Assembly: GCA_020638905.1 (NCBI GenBank)
Contig: JACKHP010000018.1
Span: 18,376-82,375, forward strand
Source of the DNA: Planctomycetota bacterium
GTDB lineage: Bacteria; Planctomycetota; B15-G4
Length of the DNA stretch: 64,000 nt
Reading direction: 5' to 3'
Below the pieces are notes generated by a model that was not told where the DNA came from, did no database searches, and was given only the letters and a program-made list of their open reading frames with translations. Shown in pieces: positions 8,248 through 16,664 of this stretch (position 1 is the first letter of the stretch; every line of letters starts with the position of its first letter). Made by a program: the position numbers and the translations under genes.

Positions 8248-10851
8248 ATGTCCATTCCCTTGTCGCTCGGCGCGTTGCTCGCTCTCGTGAGCGCGCTGCC
8301 TGGAGCCTCTGCCCAGCTCGCCGACGTCGAGATCCTGGGTTCGGGGACGGAGGGCGGAGCGGGCGTGCCCGAGCTGCAGCTCGCCGCGCCGTTCGTGCCG
8401 GGCCAGCCCGTGCCCGCCCTGCGGCTCGTCGGCGGTGCGCCTTCCGCGACGGCCCAGCTCGTGCTCGGACTGCCGGACACCTCGCCCACGCCGCTCCCCG
8501 GGTTCGGCGCCGAGCTGTGGCCGGCGGCGCCGCGCCTGCGCCTGCTCGCGCGACTCGACGAGCAGGGCGAGTCGCCGCCGTGGATCTCCCAACCGGCCGA
8601 GTTGCCCGCCGCACTGCAGGGTCTGTCGCTCGTCGTCCAGGGGCTCGTCGTCGACGCGGCTGCCCAGGGGGGACTGGCCTTCACGGCGGGACTCGAGCTG
8701 ACCGTCGGCCAGGGCTCGGTGGCCGGCGTCCTGTTCGACGGAGCGCAATTTCTGGTCGCCGCACCGAGCACGTCGGCCGTGCTCGCCGTGGGCGACCTCG
8801 ACGGACGCTTCGGACCCGACGTCGTCACGGTCGACGAGGACGCCCACGTGTCCGTCGGCCTGTCGGCGTTCGGCGAGTTGCTCGTGCCCGGCGCGCCCGC
8901 GGCGCCGGCGCTCGTCGACGCACGCGGCGCGCTGCTCGCCGATCTCGACGGCGACGGCACGCGCGACCTCGTGTTGAGCGGAGTCGGCGGCGCCGACTCG
9001 CGTCCCGGGCTCGGCGACGGGCGCTTCGGGCCCGCGCAGCTCGACGCGCCCGGCCAGTCGCTGGGCGCGTGCGTCCTGGGTGATGTGGACGGCGACGGCG
9101 ACCTCGACCTGCTCGCGCCGCGCACCGCGTCCGGCGCGTTCGTACTGTTGCGCGGACTGCCCGGCGTCCACTGGGCCGCGCCCGAGTCCGTCGACACGGG
9201 CCTCGTGTCTTCGCGCAGTCTCGCGTCGGGCGACGTCGACGCCGACGGCGACCTCGACGTCGTCGTGCTCGACGCGGTCGCGTCCCTCGGCCTGGGTCGG
9301 CTCGCGCTGCTGCGCAACGCGGGCGACGGCACGTTCGGCGCGCCGATCCCGCTCTCCGCGTCGTCCCAGCAGGTGAACACGTCGGCCGTCGCCCTCGGCG
9401 ACCTGGACGCCGACGGCGCCGCCGACCTGCTCGTCGGCTCGCAGGGCGGTGGATTCTTCTACGTGCCACCCAAGGTCGAGGTGCGTCGCAGCCTGGGCGA
9501 CGGCACCTTCGGCGAACCGTTCGACGTCGACGCGGGCGCGCCGGTGCGCACGCTCTCGGTGCAGGATCTCGACGCCGACGATGTCGCCGACGTGTTCGTC
9601 GACGCCGCGGTCGACGCGCGCTGGCTGCCGGGCGCGGGTGACGGATCGCTCGGCGCCTCGCAGGCGACGGGCAGCGGCCTGGCCGTCGCGCGCGTCGTCG
9701 CCGCGATCGTCGGCGACGCGCTCTCCGACGAGGTCGCCCTGGGCGCGGGCGGAGTGCTGCGCGTGCGCGCGAGCCTCGCCGATCCGCCGGTCGTGCCGAG
9801 CGTCGACTTCGGCGGCTCGGCCCGTGAGCTGGCCGACCTCGACGGTGACGGACGGCTCGACGTCGTGGCGGTGGACGACGGCCATCCGACGTTGGCGCTC
9901 TCGTTCGGCCTGGGCGACGGCGGATTCCTGCCGCCCGTGCTGCTCGCCGCGAGCGACATGGCGTACTGGGTCAGCGTGGGCGACGTGACCTCCGACGGCG
10001 TGCCCGACCTCGTCAGCATCGAGGGCGCGATCCTCCTCGACGTGCTGCTCTACGTCGGTGCGGGCGACGGCACCTTCGCGCCGCCCGTGTCGATCGTCGA
10101 CGACGCGTTGCCCGCCTACCTGCGGCTCGTCGACCTCGACGGCGACGGTGACCTCGACGTGATCGGCTCAACCGTGTTCGCGTCGGAGTGCGCCACCTGG
10201 CTGGGAGACGGCTCGGGTGGTTTCGCGACCGGTCCGGTGACCGACCTGGACGTCGGCTCGGGCGGCCAGAGCTACGCTGCGGCGCTCTTCGATCCCGGCG
10301 ATCTCGACGGGGACGGCCTGCCCGACCTCGTCGTGGCCCACGCGGACGCCGCCCTGATCGACGTGCGCCGCGGCCTCGGCGACGGCAGCTTCGGAGCCGC
10401 CGAGCCGAGGGCCACGCCGTTCGTGCCGCGGCTGGTCGACCTCGCCGATCTCGACCTTGACGGTCGGCTCGACCTCGTCGTCTGCGGACCGTGTCCGCCC
10501 GGCACGTTCGAGCTGGGCGAGCTGCCCTCCAACCGCGTGCTCGTCTTCCGCGGTCTCGGCGACGGCAGCTTCGAGACGTCTGCTGCCTGCGACGTCACGA
10601 CCCCGGTCTGCGCGAGCTGGCTCGAGGTGACCGACGTCGATCTCGACGGCTGGCGCGACGTCGTGCTGTCGACCGAGAACGGCGTGAGCGTGCTGCTCGG
10701 CCTGGGCGGAGGACGGCTCGCGCCGGCGCAACCGTTCTCGGGTCCGCCGGGCGTCGTGCTGCCCGGCGACCTCGACGGCGACGGCGACGTCGAGCTGATC
10801 GTCTCGTCGTCCCAGGGCTCGATCGTGCTGGAGAACGCCGCGCGTCCGTGA
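8248..10851 (+). CDS. Secreted FG-GAP/VCBS repeat protein
   Basis: A signal peptide (SLGALLALVSALPGASAQ) precedes a ~140-residue N-terminal beta domain similar in character to the C-terminal module of the upstream protein. Some twelve FG-GAP/VCBS repeats follow, with calcium-loop motifs such as DLDGDGTRDLVL, DVDGDGDLDLLA and DLDADGAADLLV. The protein ends directly after a repeat (GDLDGDGDVELIVSSS) and has no extra C-terminal domain. Together with the gene 52 bp upstream it forms a likely two-gene transcription unit of extracellular propeller proteins. The order of modules is reversed relative to its neighbour, which suggests shuffling of the same parts. The start was placed at the ATG directly before the signal peptide. 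The partner or ligand is unknown. Confidence 0.85.
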   Translation: MSIPLSLGALLALVSALPGASAQLADVEILGSGTEGGAGVPELQLAAPFVPGQPVPALRLVGGAPSATAQLVLGLPDTSPTPLPGFGAELWPAAPRLRLLARLDEQGESPPWISQPAELPAALQGLSLVVQGLVVDAAAQGGLAFTAGLELTVGQGSVAGVLFDGAQFLVAAPSTSAVLAVGDLDGRFGPDVVTVDEDAHVSVGLSAFGELLVPGAPAAPALVDARGALLADLDGDGTRDLVLSGVGGADSRPGLGDGRFGPAQLDAPGQSLGACVLGDVDGDGDLDLLAPRTASGAFVLLRGLPGVHWAAPESVDTGLVSSRSLASGDVDADGDLDVVVLDAVASLGLGRLALLRNAGDGTFGAPIPLSASSQQVNTSAVALGDLDADGAADLLVGSQGGGFFYVPPKVEVRRSLGDGTFGEPFDVDAGAPVRTLSVQDLDADDVADVFVDAAVDARWLPGAGDGSLGASQATGSGLAVARVVAAIVGDALSDEVALGAGGVLRVRASLADPPVVPSVDFGGSARELADLDGDGRLDVVAVDDGHPTLALSFGLGDGGFLPPVLLAASDMAYWVSVGDVTSDGVPDLVSIEGAILLDVLLYVGAGDGTFAPPVSIVDDALPAYLRLVDLDGDGDLDVIGSTVFASECATWLGDGSGGFATGPVTDLDVGSGGQSYAAALFDPGDLDGDGLPDLVVAHADAALIDVRRGLGDGSFGAAEPRATPFVPRLVDLADLDLDGRLDLVVCGPCPPGTFELGELPSNRVLVFRGLGDGSFETSAACDVTTPVCASWLEVTDVDLDGWRDVVLSTENGVSVLLGLGGGRLAPAQPFSGPPGVVLPGDLDGDGDVELIVSSSQGSIVLENAARP

Positions 10852-10886
10852 GCGGCCGCCGCACGGGGGTGCGTCGTCCGTGACGT

Positions 10887-11363
10887 CTAGCTCGGACGCA
10901 GCTTGCCGATCAGCCCCGTGCTCGAGTGCGTCTTCGGGTCGCCGGCGATCAGGATGCGTCCGCCGTAGGCCTCGACGACCTCGCGTTCGGGGACGGTCTC
11001 GGCCGTCCAGTCGGTGCCCTTGACGTGCACGTCGGGACGGATCGAGTCGAGCAGCGCGTGCGCGGTGGGCTCGTCGAAGCTCGTCACGTAGGCCACGCCC
11101 TCGAGTGCGGCGACGACCTCCATGCGCTCGTCGAGCGGCACCCAGGGACGTCCCTCGCCCTTGTTGCGCCGCACCGACGCGTCGGCGTTGAGCGCGACGA
11201 CGAGCAGGTCGGCGGCGCCCGCGGCCTCGCGCAGCAGGCGCACGTGGCCCACGTGCAGCACGTCGAAGCAGCCGTTCGCCAGGGCCACGCGGCAGCCGCG
11301 GTCGCGCAGCGGCGCGAGCATGCGCGCCAGCTCGCGGTGGTCGGGGACGATCGTGGCGCTCAC
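10887..11363 (-). CDS. rfaE2: D-glycero-beta-D-manno-heptose 1-phosphate adenylyltransferase (HldE C-terminal-type)
   Basis: A single-domain nucleotidyltransferase of 158 residues. It has the motif NGCFDVLHVGH (HVGH at 37-40), the family signature of cytidylyl/adenylyltransferases, and the later VKGTDW and STGLIGKL segments typical of the RfaE2 domain. The enzyme transfers AMP to heptose 1-phosphate, giving ADP-heptose, the donor for LPS inner core. Here it is separate from the kinase domain, as in many bacteria with split hldE. The start is GTG. It is the last gene of a minus-strand cluster, 58 bp after a heptosyltransferase gene, which fits the assigned role well. Confidence 0.9.
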   Translation of the reverse strand: MSATIVPDHRELARMLAPLRDRGCRVALANGCFDVLHVGHVRLLREAAGAADLLVVALNADASVRRNKGEGRPWVPLDERMEVVAALEGVAYVTSFDEPTAHALLDSIRPDVHVKGTDWTAETVPEREVVEAYGGRILIAGDPKTHSSTGLIGKLRPS

Positions 11364-11421
11364 GCCGCGCTCCTCGCGGGCGCCATCCCGCGCTTCGTCG
11401 TCCGCGATCGGTCGTGGCGCT

Positions 11422-12570
11422 TCATGCCGCGTCCTCCAGCAGCTCGCGCGCCGCGACGAGCACGCGTTCGGGGGCGAGCTGCGTCATGCAGTGGTGGTGC
11501 CCGAGCGGACAGGTCTTGGCGTGGCACGGCGCGCAGTCGAGGTCTTCGCGCAGCACGCGCTGGCGCTCGAGCTGGAAGGCGGTGTGACGCGGGTCGGTGG
11601 GTCCCATGAGCGTGATCGCGGGGACGTCGAGCGCCACGGCGACGTGCCGGGGTCCCGTGTCGTTCGAGAGCGCGAGCGCGGCGCGCGCGGTGAGCGCCAC
11701 GAGCTCGCGCAGCGTCGTGACCGGCGCGTCGAAGACCGTCACGGGACGGCTCGCGAGCCCGGCCACCTCGCGCGCGAGCGCCTCCTCTCCCGGGCCGGGG
11801 GCGAGCACCGCGTGCAGCCCGAGCCGCTCGGCGAGCAGCTCGAGCGCGCGCGCGAGCTGCGCCGCGGGATACAGCTTCGACGAGCCGAAGCTCGCGCCGG
11901 GACTCACGACGACGAGGCGACGTCCGGCGAGCCCCGCGAGCTCGAGGCGTGCGACGACCGTGCGTGCGGCCTCGGCGTCGACCACGAGTCGCGTGCGCGC
12001 GTCGGACGGATCGTCACAGCCGAGCGCGCGCGTGATGCGCAGGTAGCGCTCGGGCATCGGGATCGGCAGGCGCCTGCCGTCGGCCATGGGCGGCGGCAGG
12101 ACGTCGGTGAGCAGCGCGCGGCGCAGCAGGTCGCGCGCGTATCCGACGCGCCGCGGGATGCCGGCGAGTCGCGCGGGGAGCGCGGAGCGCACCGAGTCGG
12201 GCAGCAGCACGGCCCAGTCGAAGCGCGCCTTGCGCAGCATGCGCGCGTGGGTCCAGGCGGCCGACGCGCCTTTGCCCGGCGACGCGAGGAAGCCGTCGAC
12301 CTCGGGCAGGTTCTCGACGAGTCCCTTCAGGAAGGCCCTGCCCTCGACCACGACCTTCGCGCGCGGGTGCGCCTCGCGCAGCGCACGCAGCGCGGGTGTG
12401 GCCATGACCACGTCGCCGACCCAGCTCGGCAGCCGCACGAGGATGCGCGCGGGCGACGCGGCGCCCGCGCGTCCGTCGTCGCGCGGGCCGTCGACGCAAC
12501 TGCCGGGCGCGACGATGCGCGCGTCGTCGCGCGGTGCGCGTTCGGCGGCGGACGCCGCCGCGTCGCTCAC
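11422..12570 (-). CDS. ADP-heptose:LPS heptosyltransferase, glycosyltransferase family 9
   Basis: The protein opens its catalytic part with ILVRLPSWVGDVVMATPALRA, the family-9 signature, and contains SNDTGPRHVA and a Cys/His-rich segment CHAKTCPLGHHHCM near residue 355, as in heptosyltransferase II (WaaF) proteins. It would add heptose to lipid A core or a related envelope glycan on the cytoplasmic face. The first ~40 residues are an Asp/Ala/Arg-rich extension not needed for the fold. The GTG start overlaps the stop of the upstream radical SAM gene by 4 bp (GTGA), so translation is probably coupled. The location next to rfaE2 strongly supports a heptose role. Confidence 0.88.
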   Translation of the reverse strand: MSDAAASAAERAPRDDARIVAPGSCVDGPRDDGRAGAASPARILVRLPSWVGDVVMATPALRALREAHPRAKVVVEGRAFLKGLVENLPEVDGFLASPGKGASAAWTHARMLRKARFDWAVLLPDSVRSALPARLAGIPRRVGYARDLLRRALLTDVLPPPMADGRRLPIPMPERYLRITRALGCDDPSDARTRLVVDAEAARTVVARLELAGLAGRRLVVVSPGASFGSSKLYPAAQLARALELLAERLGLHAVLAPGPGEEALAREVAGLASRPVTVFDAPVTTLRELVALTARAALALSNDTGPRHVAVALDVPAITLMGPTDPRHTAFQLERQRVLREDLDCAPCHAKTCPLGHHHCMTQLAPERVLVAARELLEDAA

Positions 12571-13790
12571 AGGAAGAAGTCCTCACGCTCGGGCGAGGCC
12601 TCGAGCGCCGGCTCGTCGGCGGCTTCGATGAGTCCGTCGAGCCACCAGTTCACGCCGTTGTAGAGGCACGTCACCTCCCGGCACTCGTGGCTGGCGTCGA
12701 AGCGGTCGAGCAGCCCGGCCAGGTTCTCCGTGGTCTCCTGCGCGGTCTCCTCGTCCTTGAACGAGCCGACCTGGGCCACGCGCGCCTTCTCGACGCCGCG
12801 GTGCGCGGGGCAGTTGAACAGCCCGGTGGGCGTCATGACCTGCCGCAGCGCCTGCATGTGGCAGACCTTCGGCTGGTGCGTGTAGTCCTTCCAGTCGCCC
12901 TTCTCGAGCATGCGCAGGTTGGTCGACTCGTACACGCTGAACGAGTCGTCGGCCAGCGCCTTGGCCTTGTCGACCTCGACCCGCACGCGCTGGACGATCG
13001 AGGCGAGCTCGTTCGACGCGTGCGTCGGGTCCATCACCTCGGCGCCCTCGGGCGTGCGCTCGAGGAACGGCTTGAGCGAGATGTAGTCGAAGCCCGCGGC
13101 CTTCGCGCGCTCGGCCGCCATCACGATCTCGTGGATGTTCTCGTGCACCTCGACCTCGTCGCGCTCGGCGCCCTGCCAGACGATGATGTACGAGAAGCCC
13201 AGGCGCGGCGCGTCGTTGGCCGCCTTGATCTTGGGGATCCACTCGCAGATCGCGTCGAGCGTCAGGTTCGCGTCGGTCGGCTTGTGCATGGCGCGGAACA
13301 GCTCGTTGCTGCCCGAGTCGAGCGAGAGCCTGATCCAGTCTTTGTCGTCGAGCAGCGGCGCGATCTCGAGCAGCTTGTCGCCGCGGCTGCCGTTGCTGAC
13401 CACCGCGACCTGCATGTCGAGCTGCTTGATGAACGCGACGAACTCGACGAAGCGCGGGTGGATCGTGGGCTCGCCGCCGCCGATCAGGATCACCGAGCGC
13501 ATCCCGCGCTCGGCCATGAGCTTCAGCGACGCCTTGAGGTCGGCCTCGTCGTGCTTGAAGCGCGAGTTGAGGATGTCCCAGTCGATGCAGTGGTCGCAGC
13601 GGTAGTTGCAGGCGGTGGTGAGGTCGAGGTTGATCGAGAGCGGCGCGTGCTCGGCCGGCGGCTCGGGATCGGCGCGTCCCTCGGCGCGGGCCTGCCGCAG
13701 CGCGCGGCGCCAGGCGACGTAGGCCTCGACCTGCGGCAGGATCGACGGCTGCCGCAGCTTGGCCGTGAAGTCGTGGATGGCGTGGCTCAT
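12567..13790 (-). CDS. Radical SAM protein with SPASM-like C terminus
   Basis: CNYRCDHC at residues 61-68 gives the CxxxCxxC cluster that binds the catalytic 4Fe-4S and SAM. GGGEPTIHP and a Ser-rich strand (RLSLDSG) follow, as expected for the radical SAM TIM barrel. The C-terminal third has further Cys residues (CHMQ, FNCPAH, CREVTCLY) that resemble a SPASM/twitch auxiliary-cluster domain. The substrate is unknown. Its position inside a heptose/sugar operon suggests modification of a nucleotide sugar or glycan, which is inference. It overlaps both neighbours by 4 bp (ATGA upstream, GTGA downstream), so it belongs to the same translation unit. Confidence 0.85.
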   Translation of the reverse strand: MSHAIHDFTAKLRQPSILPQVEAYVAWRRALRQARAEGRADPEPPAEHAPLSINLDLTTACNYRCDHCIDWDILNSRFKHDEADLKASLKLMAERGMRSVILIGGGEPTIHPRFVEFVAFIKQLDMQVAVVSNGSRGDKLLEIAPLLDDKDWIRLSLDSGSNELFRAMHKPTDANLTLDAICEWIPKIKAANDAPRLGFSYIIVWQGAERDEVEVHENIHEIVMAAERAKAAGFDYISLKPFLERTPEGAEVMDPTHASNELASIVQRVRVEVDKAKALADDSFSVYESTNLRMLEKGDWKDYTHQPKVCHMQALRQVMTPTGLFNCPAHRGVEKARVAQVGSFKDEETAQETTENLAGLLDRFDASHECREVTCLYNGVNWWLDGLIEAADEPALEASPEREDFFL

Positions 13791-14746
13791 GGGTCGTCCC
13801 GGAGGAAGGCGGCGCGCAGGCTGTCGAGGGCGGACAGGCGTTGCACGATTCTACGGTTCGCCGTCGGGTCGCGCTGCGTGGCGTCGGCGCGCAGGTCCGC
13901 CACGAAGTCGGCCAGCAGCAGCGGCAGCGGGTCGGGGACGTCGACGAGCGCGGCCCCGGCCGCGAAGAACTGGGCGTAGTCGGCCAGGCGCACGAGGCGC
14001 TGCGCCCGGCGACCGTTCACGTCGTAGCCGGCCTCGCGCGGCTGGCTCGGCGCCCGGTCGAGCTCGACGAGCGCCTCCACGGGACGTCCGTCGGCGACCC
14101 AGGCGAAGCGCAGCGCGAGGGCCTCGGCGTCCCGGTCGTGGGACGAGCAGCGCACGTCGCGCACGACGACCTCGTCGCCCGGAGCCAGCGCGTCGAGCAG
14201 CGAGAGCGCGTGCGGCAGCGCGTCGCCGATCATCTCGACGCCGCGCGACGCCGGCTGCTGGCGCATCGCGAAGCGCACGACCGGCTCGCCGCGTGCCTCG
14301 GGGTGCAGCGCGAAGAAGGCCGGGAGCGTGTACGGCCACTGGGCGTTCTCGCGCACGATCAGGCCGGCGGCGGCGAAGTCGTCGAGCAGCTCGACCGCGG
14401 CCGGCAGGTCGTCGTCGCGTCCCCACAGGAAGGGCTTCTCGCACAGCACCGAGACGCGCGCGTCGAGGCAGCGCCGCAGGTGCTCGCGGTGGTGTTCGGC
14501 GGGGGACAGGATCGCCACGGCGTCCAGCCGTTCGGCCGCGAACATCGCGTCGAGCGACGTGTAGCCCTGCGGCTGCAGGCCGGCGATCCGGGCCAGGCCG
14601 CTCGCGGCCTCGGCCACGCTGGCGTCGCTCGTGCCCACGAACGCGACCACCTCGGCGCCGGCCGCGGCGAGTCCCCGGGCCACGAACGGACCGAGGCCCT
14701 GGCGCCGGCGGCGCGCGCCCACGATGCCGACGCGCGGGCCGCTCAC
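13787..14746 (-). CDS. Gfo/Idh/MocA family oxidoreductase
   Basis: The protein begins VSGPRVGIVG, an N-terminal nucleotide-binding strand, and carries CEKP at 102-105, the conserved sugar-oxidoreductase motif whose Lys is catalytic. The dinucleotide loop is unusual: GIVGARRRRQGLG replaces the normal GxGxxG, so cofactor binding should be checked. The family oxidises or reduces sugars and inositols with NAD(P). I chose the GTG at 14744-14746, which overlaps the upstream stop by 4 bp. A longer reading frame upstream is only Arg-rich shadow of the Nudix gene. The genomic setting suggests synthesis or editing of an envelope sugar. Confidence 0.8.
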   Translation of the reverse strand: MSGPRVGIVGARRRRQGLGPFVARGLAAAGAEVVAFVGTSDASVAEAASGLARIAGLQPQGYTSLDAMFAAERLDAVAILSPAEHHREHLRRCLDARVSVLCEKPFLWGRDDDLPAAVELLDDFAAAGLIVRENAQWPYTLPAFFALHPEARGEPVVRFAMRQQPASRGVEMIGDALPHALSLLDALAPGDEVVVRDVRCSSHDRDAEALALRFAWVADGRPVEALVELDRAPSQPREAGYDVNGRRAQRLVRLADYAQFFAAGAALVDVPDPLPLLLADFVADLRADATQRDPTANRRIVQRLSALDSLRAAFLRDDP

Positions 14747-15528
14747 GGGACGGCGCGCCCGTCGCGCGCGGCGACGCCCAGCCGGCGGTAGCGCGCGGCG
14801 AGGTCGGCCGGGAGCTCGTCGACGAACAGGTCGAGCTGCGGCACGTAGCCCACGTGCTCGCACAGCCGCAGCAGGCCGATCTCGGTCTTCATGTCGGGGA
14901 TGCGCCCGTCACGGCAGGCGGCGATGGCGTCGGCCAGCTCGAGCACGCGCAGCGTGGCGCCCTCCTCCATGACCGAGCCGTCGCCGTCGGCGGCGTCGAG
15001 GTCGGCCTCGTGGACGGGGGCCTCGGCGGCGGTGTAGTACAGCTTCTCGTCGCCCGTCCCGGGACTCGCGAAGGTCTCGCCGCCGAGCACGGCGAAGCGC
15101 GCCTCGGGCAGGTCGAGGCCCGCCTCTTCGTCGGTCTCGGCCCGCGCCCGGCGGGCGAGGCCCTGGGCGCCGGGGCCGTCGTCCGGCTCGAGCATGCCGG
15201 CCACGAGCTCGAGCAGGCCGCGGTACTCGCGCGGGTCGGGCTGCACGAACGTCTTGTCGCGGCGCAGGTAGATCGGGGCGCGGATGCCCTCGCGCAGCAG
15301 GACGCGCAGCGCGCGCCGTCCCCGGCCGTCGTCGGCGAGTTCGTAGAGGACGGCCACCACGGCGTCGACCCCACGCCGCGAGACGAGGTCGCACGGGTAG
15401 TCGTCCGACTCGCTGCCGTCGAGGTAGACGTTGCGCAGCACGAGCCGCCGCAGCGTGAGGAATCCCTCGTCGCAGCGGCTGCGGGCGGTCTGGTCGTCGA
15501 CGATGCGGATCTCGCGCAGCCTGGACAT
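14743..15528 (-). CDS. Nudix hydrolase, ADP-ribose/nucleotide-sugar pyrophosphatase-like
   Basis: The region LVAGMLEP...ARRARAETDEEAGLDL (residues 108-140) is a Nudix box of the ADP-ribose/UDP-sugar diphosphatase subgroup, with the metal-binding Glu residues in AETDEEAG. The Arg of the usual REXXEEXG is replaced by Ala, so activity may be reduced or specificity shifted. It probably cleaves a nucleoside diphosphate sugar. It is the first gene of the minus-strand heptose/sugar operon, and its stop is shared with the GTG start of the next gene. The ATG was chosen because the sequence upstream is Arg-rich and non-coding in character. It is divergent from the ECF sigma gene. Confidence 0.7.
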   Translation of the reverse strand: MSRLREIRIVDDQTARSRCDEGFLTLRRLVLRNVYLDGSESDDYPCDLVSRRGVDAVVAVLYELADDGRGRRALRVLLREGIRAPIYLRRDKTFVQPDPREYRGLLELVAGMLEPDDGPGAQGLARRARAETDEEAGLDLPEARFAVLGGETFASPGTGDEKLYYTAAEAPVHEADLDAADGDGSVMEEGATLRVLELADAIAACRDGRIPDMKTEIGLLRLCEHVGYVPQLDLFVDELPADLAARYRRLGVAARDGRAVP

Positions 15529-16049
15529 GCGGCCGGGGAGTGTACCGGAGCCGACGCGCCGCACGCAGAGGGGGGGCGGACCGTGGTTGCGGGAGAGAGC
15601 GCCGACGCGCGCGCCCCTGGGGCGCGCCGTCCGGACGCGGCAACCACGGCCCGCCTGCCGGAGGACGGACCGCGAGTGGGACCGGGAGGCTCGTCCGGCC
15701 TGGCCTGCGTGGCATCGGGGAGGAAGGCACGTGCCTCGAGGACGTCTCCCCGGGGCACGCACGAGTTCCACGCAGTTCGGAAGCGACCGTCGGGTCAGCA
15801 CGCTGGGAGAGCGCGCTCCGCCGGGTGGTGGGCGGCGGTCGTTCCGAGGGGTCGGGGGAGGATCGGGCGCTCCACCGGGCCCACTCGGGGAGACATGCGC
15901 AGGTCGGCGCGGGAGCGGCTCAGGGTTTTCCGGAGAAACTTCAAGGATCGACGGGATCCGATCGGATCCTCCGGATCCGGTACAATCGGCCCCGTCGGGC
16001 CCTCGGCAGGCCCGTCCCCGGAATCCGGCGCCAGAGAACCGTCACGCGG
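15529..16049. other. 521-bp divergent intergenic region
   Basis: This stretch separates the Nudix-led minus operon from the ECF-sigma plus operon. The left 350 bp hold nothing I can name apart from G-rich runs. The right end holds the palindromes and -10-like box listed separately. Confidence 0.6.
15954..15986 (+). promoter_or_regulatory. Nested palindromes with TACAAT -10-like box upstream of ECF sigma operon
   Basis: GGATCCGATCGGATCC at 15954-15969 is a perfect 16-bp palindrome, and CCGGATCCGG at 15971-15980 is a perfect 10-bp palindrome. TACAAT at 15981-15986 follows directly and matches a sigma-70 -10 box at 5 of 6 positions; no good -35 is present. An alternative ECF-type -35 could be GAAACTT at 15935-15941. 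The start codon lies 63 bp downstream of the -10. A dimeric repressor or activator could bind the palindromes; this is inference. Confidence 0.4.
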
Positions 16050-16664
16050 ATGTCAACCTCGGTCACCGACGTCACCTCGCTGCTCGACCTCATCCACGGG
16101 GGTGACGTGTCGGCGCGCGAGGCGCTCTGGAGCCGGGTCTACGACGAGCTGCGACACCTCGCCGCGGGCCAGATGTCGCGTGAGCGCGAGGGGCACACGC
16201 TGCAGCCGACGGCGCTGGTCCACGAGGCGTGGCTGCGGCTGGCGCCGGGCGCGGGCAGCAGCTTCGAGAACCGTGCGCACTTCTTCGGGGTGGCCGCCGA
16301 GGCGATGCGACGCATCCTCGTCGAGCACGCGCGCCGGCGCTCGGCGCGTCGTCGCGGTGGCGACAAGCAGCGCCGTGGACTCGACGACTCCGTCTTCGAG
16401 CGCGTCGAGGCCCAGGGCGTGGTCGCCTTCGACGAGGTCTCGTCCGATCTCGAGGCCGTCGACGCCGCGCTGGCGCGGCTCGAGGCCACCGGACGGCACG
16501 CGCGCAAGTGCGAGGTCGTCAAGCTGCGCTTCTTCGTCGGGTTGACCGTCGAGCAGACCGCCGAGGTGCTCGCCACCTCGCCCGCCTCGGTCAAGCGCGA
16601 CTGGGATTTCGCCAAGGCATGGCTCTCGCGCGAGGCCGCGCGACTCACGGGAGATCGTCCGTGA
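16050..16664 (+). CDS. RNA polymerase ECF-type sigma factor (Sig-70_X6/TIGR02999-like)
   Basis: A 204-residue sigma factor with region 2 (LWSRVYDELRHLAA...EAWLRL) and region 4 (LRFFVGLTVEQTAEVLATSP.SVKRDW). LQPTALVHEAWLRL and the HFFGVAAEAMRRILVEHAR motif are hallmarks of the planctomycete/acidobacterial family usually encoded next to a Ser/Thr kinase. It redirects RNA polymerase to envelope or stress promoters. The stop overlaps the GTG of the kinase gene by 4 bp. No anti-sigma factor is present; in this family the kinase is thought to control the sigma factor, possibly by phosphorylation. The ATG at 16050 was chosen over longer frames that are Arg-rich. Confidence 0.92.
   Translation: MSTSVTDVTSLLDLIHGGDVSAREALWSRVYDELRHLAAGQMSREREGHTLQPTALVHEAWLRLAPGAGSSFENRAHFFGVAAEAMRRILVEHARRRSARRRGGDKQRRGLDDSVFERVEAQGVVAFDEVSSDLEAVDAALARLEATGRHARKCEVVKLRFFVGLTVEQTAEVLATSPASVKRDWDFAKAWLSREAARLTGDRP

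Noticed and set aside
6072..9380. 1102-codon minus-strand open frame opposite the FG-GAP genes
   Set aside because: It is an antisense shadow of repeat coding sequence with GTCGAC-rich codons; no family motif and no ribosome site.
5800..10800. Short similar DNA units (GACGGCGACGG and relatives) that might look like a CRISPR or repeat array
   Set aside because: They are the calcium-loop codons of FG-GAP repeats, in frame and diverged; spacing is that of protein repeats.
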